Positions 35,857-48,764 of a DNA stretch of 64,000 nucleotides are shown piece by piece (the stretch's first letter is position 1; each line of letters opens with the position of its first letter). Below the pieces are notes generated by a model. It was given only the letters and a program-made list of their open reading frames with translations. It had not been told where the DNA came from and ran no database searches. Source of the DNA: Coriolopsis trogii (taxonomy: Eukaryota > Basidiomycota > Agaricomycetes > Polyporales > Polyporaceae). A program made the position numbers and the translations under genes. The DNA lies in assembly GCA_020543525.1 (NCBI GenBank), contig JAHYIO010000039.1, positions 2,170,001 through 2,234,000 of the forward strand, given 5' to 3'.

Positions 35857-37361
35857 CTAGTTGTAGTGCTTCACCACAATGCCGCTGACGACCTCCTCTT
35901 CGTGCCCGTCCTCGCGCTTCTTCAGCTCGGTCTGCCCATACGACCGCGTCCGACCCTTCCGCATCTCCTCCATCGTCGGTGCGTCCTCGTCAGCGCAGCG
36001 CCTCTTTATGCCCACCCTCTTCAGAACCGGGCTGTGCGCGTACGGCACAAGCTTCACGCCGTCGTCCGCGAGCGCAAAGTAGAACGTGCCCAGGCGCTGG
36101 CGGTCGCGCTGGTCCGCGGGCGGCTGGACGACGCGGTGGATCGTGCCTTTGTAGAAGCCCCCGGATAGCATCTCCATGCTGTCGCCGATGTTGACGACGA
36201 GCGCGTTGTCCATGTGCCTCACCCAACGCCACTTGCCGTCGGGGGACATGATCTGCAGCGCGCTGATCGGCTGGCTCCAGAGGATGGTGATGGTGCCAAA
36301 GTCGGTGTGGCCCTTGAGCCAGACGTTGTTCGTGTTCTTCTCCTCTTCTTCTGAGCGTGGGTAGCTGACGTGCTTCTATCAGCTTCATGACATGGGATGA
36401 AACTGAACACGGTCGACTGACTATTTCATGAAGCGGGCTAGTGCAAGACCGTCAGCTGGGATCGGGGGGAAGGCAAGATGGACGGTTACGTACCCCAGGT
36501 CTCTCCAGGAGCATCGGGAGCGTTGAATTTATGCATCCTGACGAATGTCTCCTCGTCGATCTCCATGCCGCGAGCAAGGAGCCTAGACAAGACAAAATCA
36601 GTGTACGCTTATGTGATGAACAATTGGGGCCAGTACGGACCGCAGGAGAGGATGAAGGATATTGTAGTGATTGTGTTCAGTCCACGCACGAATTTCGGGC
36701 AGGAAAGGACGGAGGGCCTTCGGGTAATCCTGACGGTCGTAGATACCATGATGCACTTGGGAGACTTTCGTCAGCCCGCAGGAACGAAGGAAAGTACAGA
36801 GCCGCGCGCACTGTTGAAATGCTCGATCTGGTCCCGGACACCGTTGGAGATGTGCTAACAAACATCGGATGAGACACGAGCTATCCGAAGACAATCGGTC
36901 GATAAATGGATTCCTCACCCAGTACTGCCGCAGCTTGTAGCCGCTGTACAAGCCCGTCTCCTTGAAGTTTCCCGCGAACTGTTTCTTCTCCTCATCCGAG
37001 ACCTGCGAAAAGGCGACGTCCGCAATGTCGAAGATGCGGTTGTTCTGGAGTCATCCACCATCAACCAATGCGGAGAAAAATTGACAACCGGAGGTGACCC
37101 CACCTGCGTCTGGGTGAGACCGTGGTTGACGATGTACAGGAAGCCGTGTGTGTGCATCGCATCGCGGACGATAGGTGCGAGTTCCGCTCGCCCTTCGGGC
37201 GTCTTGGCTTTGGAGATGTCGATTACGGCGAGGTCTGCCCATTCCACTAAACGAGCATATCAGTAGGATTCTCTGCAAGCAGCGGGCAGGAACTTACATT
37301 CCTCTTTCGTAGGGGGAGCGGGTACCCAGTGAGGGGCGGGAGGAATGATGGGAGCCGGCAT
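35857..37361 (-). CDS. Ox6: 2OG-Fe(II) oxygenase with fused 3' exons
   Basis: Start MPAPIIPPAPHWVPAPPTKEE; canonical introns 1-7; then a single 508-nt last exon (36364-35857) in which introns 8 and 9 are absent exactly as in Ox5. Iron ligands: KGHTDFG and GTIHRVVQPP; the loop after the distal His reads ADQRDRQRLGTFYF. Exon 6 carries a short insertion (APDAPGETW) relative to the plus-strand copies. About 365 residues, no disruption. Shares a divergent upstream region of about 690 bp with the multipass membrane protein at 38055. Confidence 0.88.
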
Positions 37362-37420
37362 ACTGATGTGTGGGGCAAGGCGAAGAGAGTGTCTTGAGGC
37401 AGACGGCATCTTTGCGAAGT

Positions 37421-37427
37421 CCTTATA
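37421..37427 (-). promoter_or_regulatory. TATA-like box of Ox6
   Basis: TATAAGG on the minus strand, about 60 bp before the Ox6 ATG. Confidence 0.4.
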
Positions 37428-38054
37428 TCATCTCTTGCACCTACCCTGGCTTCGCGAACGGACGACAGATGACGGTGACTCAGGGTGGATATGTACGTAG
37501 GCATGAGAGCAAATCTATATTCTCCACCTTCGCGGCAGGTCTGATGACCTACCATACGAACCTTACGAAGAGAAGGGTTCCAGAGAGAGATGGGAGGGCC
37601 GCTAAGCTAGATCTCGCAAAGTAAGAGTACTATCACACGTACCATATATACCCTGCGGGCCGACAAAGAGAGGGTGGTGAATCTAACGCATGTTTGCGAG
37701 CGGTCCCATGCTTGCCATTTTCTGTCCAGGACGCATATGAGAAACGGCTGAGGAGCAGGCAACGGTCATCAGCTTACCGCATCCCATTCAAGAACTTCTT
37801 GAAGATACGTATACACTGACTGGAGACTGAACGCGCTACCATCAGCCCCGGCGCTTCCGATCAGGCACTGCTTTTCCAAGCCACACCATATTGGGATATG
37901 TCGGGAACCAGGGAGGCTCTATTGGCTGCTAGCCCTCCCTCCCTCTCCCTCATTCTCAACCCTCCCGCATACACACTCCATCCATCCCAACGACTGGCAA
38001 CATACGACAAACACCGTTCACAAGTCGCATTCTATCCACGGCGTGCTGCCGTCA

Positions 38055-41000
38055 TGAGCGCCGCCTCCTCGACCGCCTTCTCCCTCTGGGCCATTCTCTC
38101 TATTCTCGTACGTTCAGGCAGTCAATGACCGCCTTGGATAATGCGAGCTGATATACAACACAACCTGCAGTTTCTCGTATTTCTTGTCCACCACTTATGG
38201 TGCTATGATCGCTTCAAGTGCCTCCGCTGGTCGGCAGGTCAGCAAGGTGCATTCAAGCGCGTCATGACAGTCCGTCTCCTCCCCATTTACCCCTCTGTCC
38301 ACGTACGCTCATCTGCGAATGATCAAAGTATTCCTACTTGGGAGCTGTACCCTTGCTGGCCGTATACAGCGTAGGAATGACCGTTATCAAGTATCGCGAA
38401 GGTCTGCCGTTGCTGCTCCCTCCGCTTGCGCTCTCTTCCGACTCATCCCTCGCCTCCCTCCTTTCGCAGGTTTCGTCACCCTCCCAGACGGATCATGTTC
38501 GTACACTTTCGAATTCCGAGGATAACGACTTACAGCGTGCCTTTTGCAGTCCTCCCAAGACCAGTCGACCAATTCCGTGCCGAGAACCGAAGCTGGGTGC
38601 TACCCCTCCAATTCGTCTTCAGCTTTGCATGGGCACTTGAAATGTGAGTACTCTCTGTCTCTCTCTGTCTCTGGTTGTGTTGTGGGATCGTCCCCTCTGC
38701 TTCACCCGGCGACCACGGAGCTTCCCTCGTTCTCTTCCCCCTCGACACCGTGACATACCCTTAACCGTCTTATACGTGCGGCAATCCTTCGCAACGCTCC
38801 TTCCTATCGTGCCTGAGGTCTGGGGCAACTCTGAACTTCCCCAACCTTCCGCTTCTGACAACCGACGCTACCCCGCACCGCATATCACTCTCTTAGGCGT
38901 CTCATGTTTCCACACTCACTGCGCATTGACTTGCCGGGTTCTCGAGCGTTGCGCTTGATTGATGGGCCTTCAGTCATTGTGCGCGGCTTGAGAACAGCCA
39001 GTGGCCTTGCGATCATTTGTGCGTGTGCGGATATTTGCCTTCACGCATCTGCGTTATGGTCGCTTTGCGTGACCATACAGCGCAGCCTCATGCTCGCCCA
39101 CTCACTGCTTGGTTGTCTTGTTGGATTCCACACTGAGCAGCAAAGTTGCATTGTCAACGGCTGTGTTTCACGAGACCAATTTCTTGGGTACGGCTATACT
39201 CTGCTCCTCACGCGCATGGCGGAGGCTATACTTGTCATTTCACCCTGTCTACATGGTAGTATTTACTCATGCATGCACATTTTGCTTTGTTGTAGGGTGA
39301 CACATCTTGAAGGTGGGAATGTCATTGTTGTTGCTCTACTAGCAGTAGCGACTGACTTCTGCGAACAGAACTCGCATTTTGGCTGTATCTCCTGCATCAG
39401 AATCCGGAGAAAGAGGCTTGGTTCTCGAGTTGGGAGTACAGGCTCTGGTACCTGGGTACGCCCTTTCCCTCCGTCTATCATGTCCTTATTCTCAACTATA
39501 CGATTCCAAATTCAGGTAGCTTGCTAGCTATCATCGGCATGCCTCTCACTGCACTAATCACAAGACGAAATCTTCAGACGGTCAGACGATTCACTTGTGA
39601 TGCCATCGCGCTCTGACAATTGGGCTGACTCCCTGCTGACTTGTATAGTGTGACGCATACATCTTCCTCGTAGGCGCATCAGGGTCGACGATGACCACTC
39701 TTGCATTCCTCTACGTCTTGTGGTGCTTCCCACGATTCATCAAGCATGTCAAGGCCGAAGGGGCCGATCCCACTGTAGTGGTCCGGCTCGCGACGTTCTA
39801 CCAGCTGAATGTAAGTGAATCCTTCTCATATTCGCGAGGTTCATGATCGCGTTGACGAGTCGTGCTTGTTACAGCAAGCGCGAGTGGTGTTCCGCTTCCT
39901 CTTCACCATCCCGCTTCTCCTTCTCTCACTTGACGGCATCATCGGTGTCAGCCATCCTATCAATCACGACTTGTAAGTTCATCTCACTTTGAACGTCTCT
40001 CTTTGCGACGGTAATCTCGTACACCGCATTGGATGCCATGGCATTGGATGGAGCCGTAATGCGTACTGACCTCACATCCACCATCGCAGATTCGCAACAG
40101 ACTTCCTACAGATGATCGCAGGCATCGGGTGTTTCGTCTCCTCGATGATCACCCTCCTCATCTTCTTCCCGCGCTCCATCGTGCGCGAAGCCGGCTACAA
40201 GCCCAAAGTGTCGACCACGCCGCCGCGCTCGCCGAAAAGCCCATTGGGGTCTCCGCCGCCCCACGTCGTGGGGGCTGCGCCTGCTACTTACCCGTATCCC
40301 CATCACTATCCCCAGGCGACGGTGCAGCACTTTCCGCACCACATGGCGGGCTACGTCACCTCGAACGGGCATCGGATGAGCGTGACTGGCGGGACGGGAT
40401 GGAAGACGTCAGGCGTGACCGGCACGGAGAGCGCGTACTCGTATGCGTACTCGCAGAGCATGTGCTCGCCACGCGGGTCGCTCTCGCTGTACGATTCACC
40501 GCAATACACGGCGACGGCGGAAGACGACGCCGGTGGAGGCGCGGGTGCGGGACGGAGAGGGAGCAAGGGCCGGATCCCGGGCATCAGCCGCCGGGGGAGC
40601 AAATTCAGCACATACAGCGGAAGGAGAATGGACGCGCACCCGGAGCAGGACTCGTACGACGAGGATGAGGAGGACGATGTGGGGGACGCGAGCGCAGAGG
40701 TGGATGTCGAGGACGAGGAACGCGTACCGCCGTACTCGTGCACACATCCACACCATCCACATCCGCCGCCGCCTAAGTCGCAGCTCCCGGCCCCTTCCCA
40801 TGTGCACCTCCACCAGCGCCATACGTTCACGCAGTCGCATTCCAGTCCGCAGCTTGTCCCTCTTGCGTCGTCGAGCCAGGGCACCATCACTCCTCCACAT
40901 GACCCGCCCCCGCCACCACCACAGCCGTCTGTCCCGCAGGCCATGTCGTCGACGTCCTCCCCGACACTGCAGCGACCATCACCTACGTCCTCTACGAAAC

Positions 41001-41473
41001 GGCGCACGTGGGACTGGGAGGAGCGGAGACCGCGGCCTGCGGCTCCGGGCATGCTCGTGGATGCGGCGGAGGCAAGGAGGAGCTTGCATGTCATCACGAC
41101 GACGCCCGGGGTGAATCTAGGGCTTGGGCTCGTTAGCACCGCCCTGGGGTCTGTCGGAACTGGGCGGAGTATGGGAGGGAGGGGAGGAGGAGGCACGGTC
41201 GTAGGAGGTACGAGGGCGGGGGCGGGATCGAGCCTGCATCCATACGTGAGTTGCCCATCTTATGTACATGCCTGATCTGCAAGGCGCGTGCAAAACTGAC
41301 CGTTAACATGTGCTTTGCAGGTGGTGAACTTCACGTCGCCTATTGGTGAGTACCCGTTCGCGTTGATGCATCTTTTGGGTGTGCACGCGGAGTCGTCGCT
41401 GACGGCGGTACCGCTGTTTGTTCAAATAGATTTGGTTGATATGCCGCTGCACGAGGGCCTGCCGCGCGCGTGA
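38055..41473 (+). CDS. Multipass membrane protein with long disordered C-terminal tail
   Basis: Starts MSAASSTAFSLWAILSIL and continues through several exons whose products are hydrophobic: FLVFLVHHLWCYDRFKC, LLGAVPLLAVYSVGMTVI, LPLQFVFSFAWALEM, VTHLEE joined to LAFWLYLLHQNP, CDAYIFLVGASGSTMTTLAFLYVLW, ARVVFRFLFTIPLLLLSLDG and FLQMIAGIGCFVSSMITLLIFF, i.e. about seven helices. A tail of more than 350 residues follows, rich in Pro, His, Ser and Gly with an acidic run (DEDEEDDVGD). A last exon continues from HPY across an intron into VVNFTSPIGEYPFALMH and stops at 41473. The topology is receptor-like, but no Ste3, Git3 or other named receptor signature was recognised. Conserved-looking, unlike the repeats around it. 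Confidence 0.7.
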
Positions 41474-42763
41474 AGCGCGCGTACTCCATGTGGACGCGGC
41501 AACAGTGGCCATGTGGATTGTGTGTTGAGCGTGCACTGCCACTTCCCTTCGTTCATCCCACATCCATTCGTTGTCGTCTTGACTCCCGCCGGCTGGTCTT
41601 CCGGTCTCAAAAACGCGGTTGCGCGCCCCCCCTTCTACGCTCCGCCTTTTGTTGTCCCCAAGCAAAATGCGGCTGTCTGTCGCAGATTCGTCCCGAGCCT
41701 CGGTCATCTTCATGCAAGAAATCACACTCCCTTTGCGAACGCCAGTCAAGACTGGAGGCTGCGCGATGCGTGCCGTAGGGGTCCTAGGCCATGCGTCAAC
41801 TCCGCTGCACTCGTCCGACACCTAACGAACAACTCGCTCTCAGGTCCTCGTTCATCCGTCTCAACACCCATCCTCTTGGTAACTGCCTTCGCTGTTGCCT
41901 TCCGTACTGTGGCCCCAGAGCCATCATTCACGACCTGCCACGACCTGTCATGACCAACATCACGTCTGTATCACTACTCTTACTGGCCAATTTTCGCCGG
42001 TCGTTCCGAACTTCTCATTCGCCTATCCTCATTCATCCTACAAGTCTCGATGGACGCGCATGCGCAGGGCGGTATGCCTGCCTTTGTACATCCTGGATAT
42101 CCACCGCCTGACTTGAGGGCAACAACATCTTCAGCGCATTCTCTCGTCCTCGTTCCATGACACCAACACTTCACCTCTCCGCTTCGTCATTGTGCGTCCT
42201 TCCGCCCCCGCGCAGATGCGGGAGCTGTTCCTGTTCCATCATCGGTTTTGTTGTCTATTTATCGTGAGCGCTGCCTCGCCCCCTTCTTCCCGTTTCCTTC
42301 AACAAGCACAGATTCGGACCTATTCCCCCTCCCTCCGCCGTCCGCCGTCCGTAATCCGTGCGTTTTGTGTATGTGCGTCGTGTACTATATCGATCGGTCG
42401 CTTGTTTCGGTCGGTTCTTCGCTTGGTTTTTCGATTGGGTTCGGTCTGGTTTGTTGTAAGATAGAGCACAGGCTAATATACCTTACTGTACAACACGTGT
42501 CTCATGTCTGCCATGTCAAGGAACAACGCTCTTCTGCAGTACCCAACTTAAGCAAGCTCGCCCCGGGCTAGCATGCGCCTGTGGGGCAGTTGATATTGAG
42601 GTATTGAGAACCTCTCAGGCTGACCAGAGCTCCGTACGTGACCGCCCCTCCTAGCTCGACGAACAGCGATATTATAGCAATACACAATACAACACGAGAC
42701 AGCAGAACAATGCGACGAGCCACATGATAACGATATATAGCAAGGTACGAAGCGGCTGTATAC
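41474..42763. other. Intergenic stretch between convergent genes
   Basis: 3' flanks of the multipass membrane protein and spt3. Pyrimidine-rich, with only unsupported short frames. Confidence 0.5.
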
Positions 42764-44238
42764 TTAGATGAGACTGACGGTGGTCCGGATAAGCCCCCCG
42801 CGGAAGTTGCGCATCCCGGCGGAGCGGCGCTGCGCCCAGTCGCCCTGCATGCGCGCGAACGCGTCCTGGATATGCTCCGGACGGAGCGCAGTGCGCGCCT
42901 CGGGCGGAGGGAGGAAGAGCGAGCAGACGGGCAGCGGCTGGTCGCCGTCGTCGTCCGGGCTCTCGTCTCTGCGCATGCGCTTCGCGTCACCGCTGAGGCC
43001 CTGCGCCTTGCGCTTCCCGAGGACGGGGGACGCCCCAGGGTGGTGGGGGGCTTGGTACGCCTCCTCGAGGGATTTTTTAACCTCGAGGCCGGCGATCGTG
43101 AGCGAGCGGACCATTTCGAAGGCGAGGAAGCCCACGATGTCGACCGTGTCGTCTCCGGTCTTGAAGTCGAGGGAAGGGGGGAGGTTGAGGAACTCCTTGA
43201 AGCGCTTTGCTGCGATCAAAATATAGGCGTCAGTATGTGGGCTGGAGGAGACGCGCTCGCAAGCCATCTTTGCGGCGGAGTGCCTCGATCGCGGGATGCT
43301 CAGGAATGTATAACGACAAGCGCCCGCTCGCGGCTGTATCTCCCCAAGGCAGGCAGCGAAGATGCCCAGGCCAACACTCGAGGGGAAATTAAAATGTTCG
43401 ACTTGGAGTAGCAGAAAAACCGCCATGGGAGGAAGGAAGTACCGCTTACCTTTGCGCCATGTGAAGGAGGCTTGTCGACATTCCGCGTAGTGCTGGTATT
43501 CCTCCCGGGTCATGTATTTCGTGGCATCGTCGGCTTCCTGCGCAGGGTGTAAACGTTCACTTTACGTGCTATGAGTTTCGCGCGACAAACCTTGAGGCGT
43601 TGGATGGACGCTTCGTGTGCCTCGATGTCGTCGTCGTCCTCTTCGTCGTCGGTCGGGAGCACGTCCGAGAACATGGTCATGATCTCCCAAGGGAGTTTGA
43701 TGGTGATCTTCTGCGCTTTCGCACCAACCTTGTCTGCGAATAGGAGAGGAGGGAGGGAGTTCAAGACAAGGGTTCCCGAGGGGAGTATGACTACGCACCG
43801 CCATCTGTGCCGTCCTCGACTGGCAAGTTCTCGACCTCTACGCCTGCCCCTCCGCCATCCGAGTCCTTCGCATGTTTCCGCACGTCCTTCCACGAGAGAT
43901 ACGTCCGAAGACGATTCACCTTCGCTCGGTCATGACGAATGAGGAATATCAGGTCGTCGGCGTTTACGTTACGAGCACCCCGCCGGTTTGCCAATGCACG
44001 GGCTTGCAAGATCTGCGACATGGCTCAGCAATGCCGCATATAACATAAATGCATCGTTGTCACTTACAAGTTCGATGAGTTGACTGCGAACAATGTCTTC
44101 GACGAGGTTGACGGTCTCCGGATTGGGGTCCTGGACCTCGCCGAAGACGAACATCATCTGGGATATCTCCTGGGAGTACTTATACTCCTTATTTGCGGCA
44201 TTTTCGGCCACATAGGCCTTCTTCGTTGAGGTCGCCAT
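42764..44238 (-). CDS. spt3: SAGA complex subunit Spt3
   Basis: The N-terminal TFIID-18/histone-fold region is unmistakable: [37 protein letters not shown], then after an intron [20 protein letters not shown] and [21 protein letters not shown]. Later exons give [19 protein letters not shown], an acidic linker, [21 protein letters not shown], and the second histone-fold-like half ([35 protein letters not shown]). Spt3 helps SAGA deliver TBP to promoters in the nucleus. The C-terminus after KKSLEEAYQ is a species-specific basic/acidic tail that includes a bipartite-looking KRKAQ..KRMRRDE nuclear signal. A single-copy housekeeping gene caught between two oxygenase groups. Confidence 0.93.
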
Positions 44239-44694
44239 GCGTTCGTGGCCAGTGCTCGAAAAGGTAGTGCAGAGGAGGAGGGAGAGTCATGAGTACTATG
44301 AGTCTGTAAGGTGCATGCACCTGTCGGACTCGCCGGACCGGCAGCACAAGCGCTCGGCCTCTGGCCGCATATCTCTGCTACGCCGCCTGTATATGTTGTG
44401 TACATGAGTGGTCGAATTAACCGTCCTTCTCCTCCTCTGCTGCTGTCCCAATTCTGGACGACGCTATTCGCCCACTAGAACCTTCCTCGCCACCAAGACG
44501 CGTCGAGATTGGCATCATGGAGGGCGCGGGGGAGTGTGCTTGGTCGTGGTCGAGGGGCCGGGAGAGGTACGAGTTTTCGTCGGAGGGCCGTGCACATTTA
44601 TACCATGTTGTTGTGGTGTTGGATCTACGAAGCGCAATCAAGGACAGCGCTCGGGGCTTCTCAATCGCTTGATCTCGTACGCGGACTTGTACGA

Positions 44695-46303
44695 CTAGTT
44701 GTACACGGTCGCAAACACACCCTGCATCACCTCCTCGTCCTCGTCGCCATCTTCCTTCTTTTGCAGAGCGACGCTCCCGTACGTCGCCAGTCGCGCTTTC
44801 TGCCATTGTGCCATCGTCGGTGCGTCCGCGTCTGCCCATTTACGCACCACACCAACGCGCTGAAGAACGGGGCTCTCCACAAGCGGCGCGAGTCGACAGT
44901 CGTCGTCGGTATTCACCAGGTAGAACAGGCAGAGGCGGGGAACGCCCCTCTGATCTGCTGGAGGCTGGACGACGCGATGGACGACGGCCTTGTAGAAGCC
45001 TCCGGAGAGGACCTCCATTGCATCTCCGATATTCACAATCTACGCGGACGGGGACACTTTCAGTTATGAGCTGTTTCATGCACACGTGCCAAAGTACTCG
45101 CCACAGCATTTGGTATGTGGCGAACCCACAGCCACTCCCCATCTGACGACTTGACCTGTAGCCCGCCTACGGGCTGGCTCCAGAATACAGAGATGCTGGT
45201 CGAATCTGAAAGTGAAGATGAAGACCGAGTGTTTTCCCTACTTGCGGCGTGCATACCTGTATGCCCCTTGATCCATACATCTTTCGTTTTCTTCTCTTCC
45301 TCCTCGGTATAAGGGAAGCTTCAAAGGTCAGTACACAGGTATCGAGTGGCATGTATGCAGTGACGCTCACTACTTCTGGAATCGTGCTATATAGCTTAAG
45401 TCAGACGAACGGGCAGCTCTGTCTTGGGACTACGCACCCCAGGTCTTCCCGGAGGTGCCGTCGAACTTGTGTACATCAACGAACACTTCTTCATATAACT
45501 CGAGACCCTGTGCGAGAGCCCTTTCATGCCAAAGGTTAGGGTAGACCCATTACTAAGGCGCAGAACGGACACGTACCGTAAGACAGGGAACAGAATTTGA
45601 CGATGGTTGAACTCATTGAACGCCCCGACCTCTGGCAGGAAGGGCCCCATCGCCTCAGGATGCTCCTGCAAGTCAACCGCATGATGTGCTACAGGGATCC
45701 GAACATGAAGCCACGGCGCTGGTACCGGTCAGTGCAATGGGCAGACGACCTACCACTGTAATGTTCTACTTGGTCGTGAACACCGTTCTCTACGTGCTGT
45801 CATCCCCAAGCGTGCGCAGGTGAGCATAATCTCGTTCTGAAGTACGGAAACGTCTCACAAAGAACTGACGCATCTTGTAGCCCCACCAGAACCCATCTTC
45901 TCTCGGATTGGCAAGGTATCGCTTCTTCTCCGCCTCAGGCACTTGAGAGAAGGGTACGTCCGCAATGTCGAGCATACGCTCATTCTCAAACGACGATTAT
46001 CAGGAACATGCTGTTTTCCACCATAACCATACTTACCTGTGCAGGAGTGAGTCCATGGTTGACGACATACATGCACCCGGTGGTGTGCATCGCGTTCTTG
46101 ATGGGCGCTACGAGGTCCCTGAGGCCATCGGCAGTGCTGGCTCGCGAAAAGTCAATGACGGGGAGTTCCGCCCATGGCACTGCCAAGTGGTGAGTTCGAA
46201 CGATACAAAGTGTGGTTCCTCACCATTACTCACGGTTCTCTCTTGTCGCAGGCGAGGGGACGAATCGAGGAACCGGAGGCAGAGCTGGCACTGGCACCGG
46301 CAT
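44695..46303 (-). CDS. Ox7: divergent 2OG-Fe(II) oxygenase
   Basis: Exon 1 (from 46303) encodes MPVPVPALPPVPRFVPSPATREN; the rest follows the ten-exon plan, with WAELPVIDFSRAS, YVVNHGLTPAQ, MLDIADVPFSQVPEAEKKRY, a 16-nt exon giving RFQK, and KGHTD followed by STSISVFWSQPVGG. The distal His is in AVVHRVVQPPADQ. The most divergent copy: LQVKSSDGEWLW replaces LQIMSPDGxWRW, and the loop after the His ends RLCLFYLV where others have RLGxFYF. The intron-9 donor is odd: in the usual position the sequence is GC, and a GT lies one codon earlier. The iron ligands remain, so it may be active with changed specificity, or be starting to decay. Confidence 0.75.
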
Positions 46304-46476
46304 GGTGGTCGAAGAGGACGAGGATGAGACCAAGGTTCAGCGTACGCTCACATACCTATAAGATTGGACTCCAGCTATCTGCGCCACACCACATGACGAT
46401 CCGACCCACATCGAGGCAACCGGATTCAAATGCGACCCACAATCGCAGTAAGCACACCGCCTTCCTCGCGAGCTAT

Positions 46477-48062
46477 CTAATTGTAATGCTTCACCACGAT
46501 CCCGTTCACAATCTCCTCCTCGATGACCGCATCCCGTCTTTTCAGCTGCGTAAATCCATACGACCGGATGATGCCCTTCCGCCACTCGCCCATCGTCGGC
46601 GCGTCCTCGTCCTCAATCCGGCGCTTCACACCCTCCTTCTGGAGGAGCTCGCTGTTCGTGAACGGCACGAGCTTCGTGTCGTCCTTGGCCATCGTGAAGT
46701 AGAAAATTCCCAGACGGGGGATGTTGCGCTGGTCGACGGGCGGCTGGATGACGCGGTGGATCGTCGCTTTGTAGAACCCCCCGGAGAGCATCTCCATCGA
46801 GTCCCCGATGTTGATCACCTGCGACGCAGAGCGTACTCCAGCTGTTCGATACGGACAGGAAATGGGGAGGAAACCTACCAGGGCATTATCCAGGTGCCGA
46901 ACCCAGCGCCACTTGCCGTCAGGCGACATCACTTGGAGGCCAGAAACGGGCTGGCTCCAGAGCACAGTGATAGTTCCAATATCTAGCATACAGGTCAAAC
47001 ATCCGTCCCTGCTCTCGAATCATATGCCTACCGGTATGTCCTTTGAGCCAGACAGCTTTGCATTTAAGCTCTTCTTCCACAGAACGGGGGTGGCTGTCCA
47101 AGTAGATTCCAAATAATGAGCGCCCAAGAATCGCCAGCGGAATATCAACGCACTATTTCATGAAACGCACTGGAAGAATAGAGGAATCAGGCAAGCATAT
47201 AATACTCCATGGAAACGATGATGCATACCGTATCCGTACGTGTTGAACCCATGCACATCGACAAACGTGTCCTCGGGCATTTCCATGCCGCGAGCCAGGA
47301 GTCTACCCGATAGGGTCATAAGTGCATAGGCCGCCGCACGAAGGCTTCAAACGAGACCTGAGGATGGGAACCACGACGTTGTTGTGGTTGAGTCCCGCAA
47401 AGTCGTTGATTTCGGGCAGGTAGGGCTGCAGAGCCTCGGGGTGCTGCTCCTGCTCAAAGACTGGAGGAGAGTTCAATACGTTCGTCAGTGTGTGGACTAG
47501 GAAATTCACGGACATTGATAGTGCTCGAGCTGGTCTCGGACTCCGTTGTCGACATCCTACGAGGGGAATGCATGTTGATCAGGGACTCTCCGCGCTTCGC
47601 AGGCGAAAACACCCACCCAGAGCTCTCGGAACTTGTACCCACGATAAGACCCAGAGTACCGGATGTCGCTCGTGAACTTCGCCTTCTCCTCGTCGGGCAC
47701 CAGAGAGAAGGGCGTCTCCGCAATGTCAAACATGCGGTCGTTCTTGACCCTTCTGTCAGTTCGGACAGCAGCCTATGCACGCTCAGAGCACACACCTGAG
47801 CCTGAGTCAAACCGTGGTTGACAATGTAGAGAAAACCGTAAGTGCGCATGGCATCCCGCATTTGTGGTGCGAGCGCAGCGCGGCCCTCTGGCGTAGCAGC
47901 CTGCGAGATGTCTATGATAGGCAGATCTGCCCATACCACTGGGGCATCCAAATGTCAGCCAGACGGCTGAATGGAGGGAATGTGTTGAGAAGACGCACAA
48001 TCCTCTTTGGTGGTAGGTGGTCGGACATGGTGAGGGACAGAGGGGTAAGTCGTTCCAGGCAT
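46477..48062 (-). CDS. Ox8: 2OG-Fe(II) oxygenase
   Basis: Starts MPGTTYPSVPHHVRPPTTKED at 48062 and follows the full ten-exon plan; the last exon is again 342 nt (46818-46477). Blocks: VWADLPIIDISQAA, YIVNHGLTQAQ, FKYR-like GSYRGYKFRELW, RGMEMPEDTFVDVHGF, KGHTD + IGTITVLWSQPVSG, GFYKATIHRVIQPPVDQRNIPRLG. Iron ligands are complete and splice sites canonical. Only about 170 bp separates its stop from the Ox7 start, so the Ox7 promoter must be compact or overlap the Ox8 3' region. Confidence 0.87.
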
Positions 48063-48764
48063 AACGGGTAATACGGTTGCAGGGGAGATGCAAGCGATGA
48101 AGGACGACTCCGATCGGGAAGAGCGAGAGCCTCATAAAGGCACTCCGACGTACTCTTCGGGCTCTGTCCACGGTCGCAGCTTCGCTAGATTAGCAAGAAG
48201 CAGGCTTGTTGCAGCCCACGTCGGGCACAGTATCGAGAATATCTCACACAGGGTCATGCGATAACACGGAGAATACCCAGCGCTGAGAGAGTGTGCTGCT
48301 CACGCAGAGGGTCTTTCACGACTCCGCCAGCAACCTATTGGCCACACGTAACTGTCAGCCTTCGCTAAGGTGACATTCTGAGAGGTGATTTTCTTAGCGT
48401 GCGAGCTGGAGCTTGGATGGGTAAGGTCTCTCCATATGTGGACGCCGGTCTGCCCTGGTTTCATGCTGAAAAGTTCCGTCAGTGTCCTAGTGCTCAAAAT
48501 CGGCGGCTACCGCGCAGACATCCGGAGAAATCACCATGGCTTGATGGACATTGGCGAGGAGTCTTCGGTTCGACGTAGAACTAGAAGTGATAGCCTGGGA
48601 AACGATGAGAACCGATAGAGCATGGAGAGATATTGCATCCGCGATAGATAGGCAAACAGCGACCGCAGACGACTCCAGACGACTCGCGACTGTTCTTCTC
48701 ATTCCTTCGATCTCACAAGCGATAAACATGCCAGGGCCACTCCGGCATTCCCCGCGCGACCGAG
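48063..48764. other. Spacer between Ox8 and Ox9
   Basis: Presumed Ox8 promoter; nothing else recognised. Confidence 0.5.

Noticed and set aside
40351..41196. Minus-strand 281-codon frame
   Set aside because: Shadow of the biased, GC-rich disordered tail of the multipass membrane protein.
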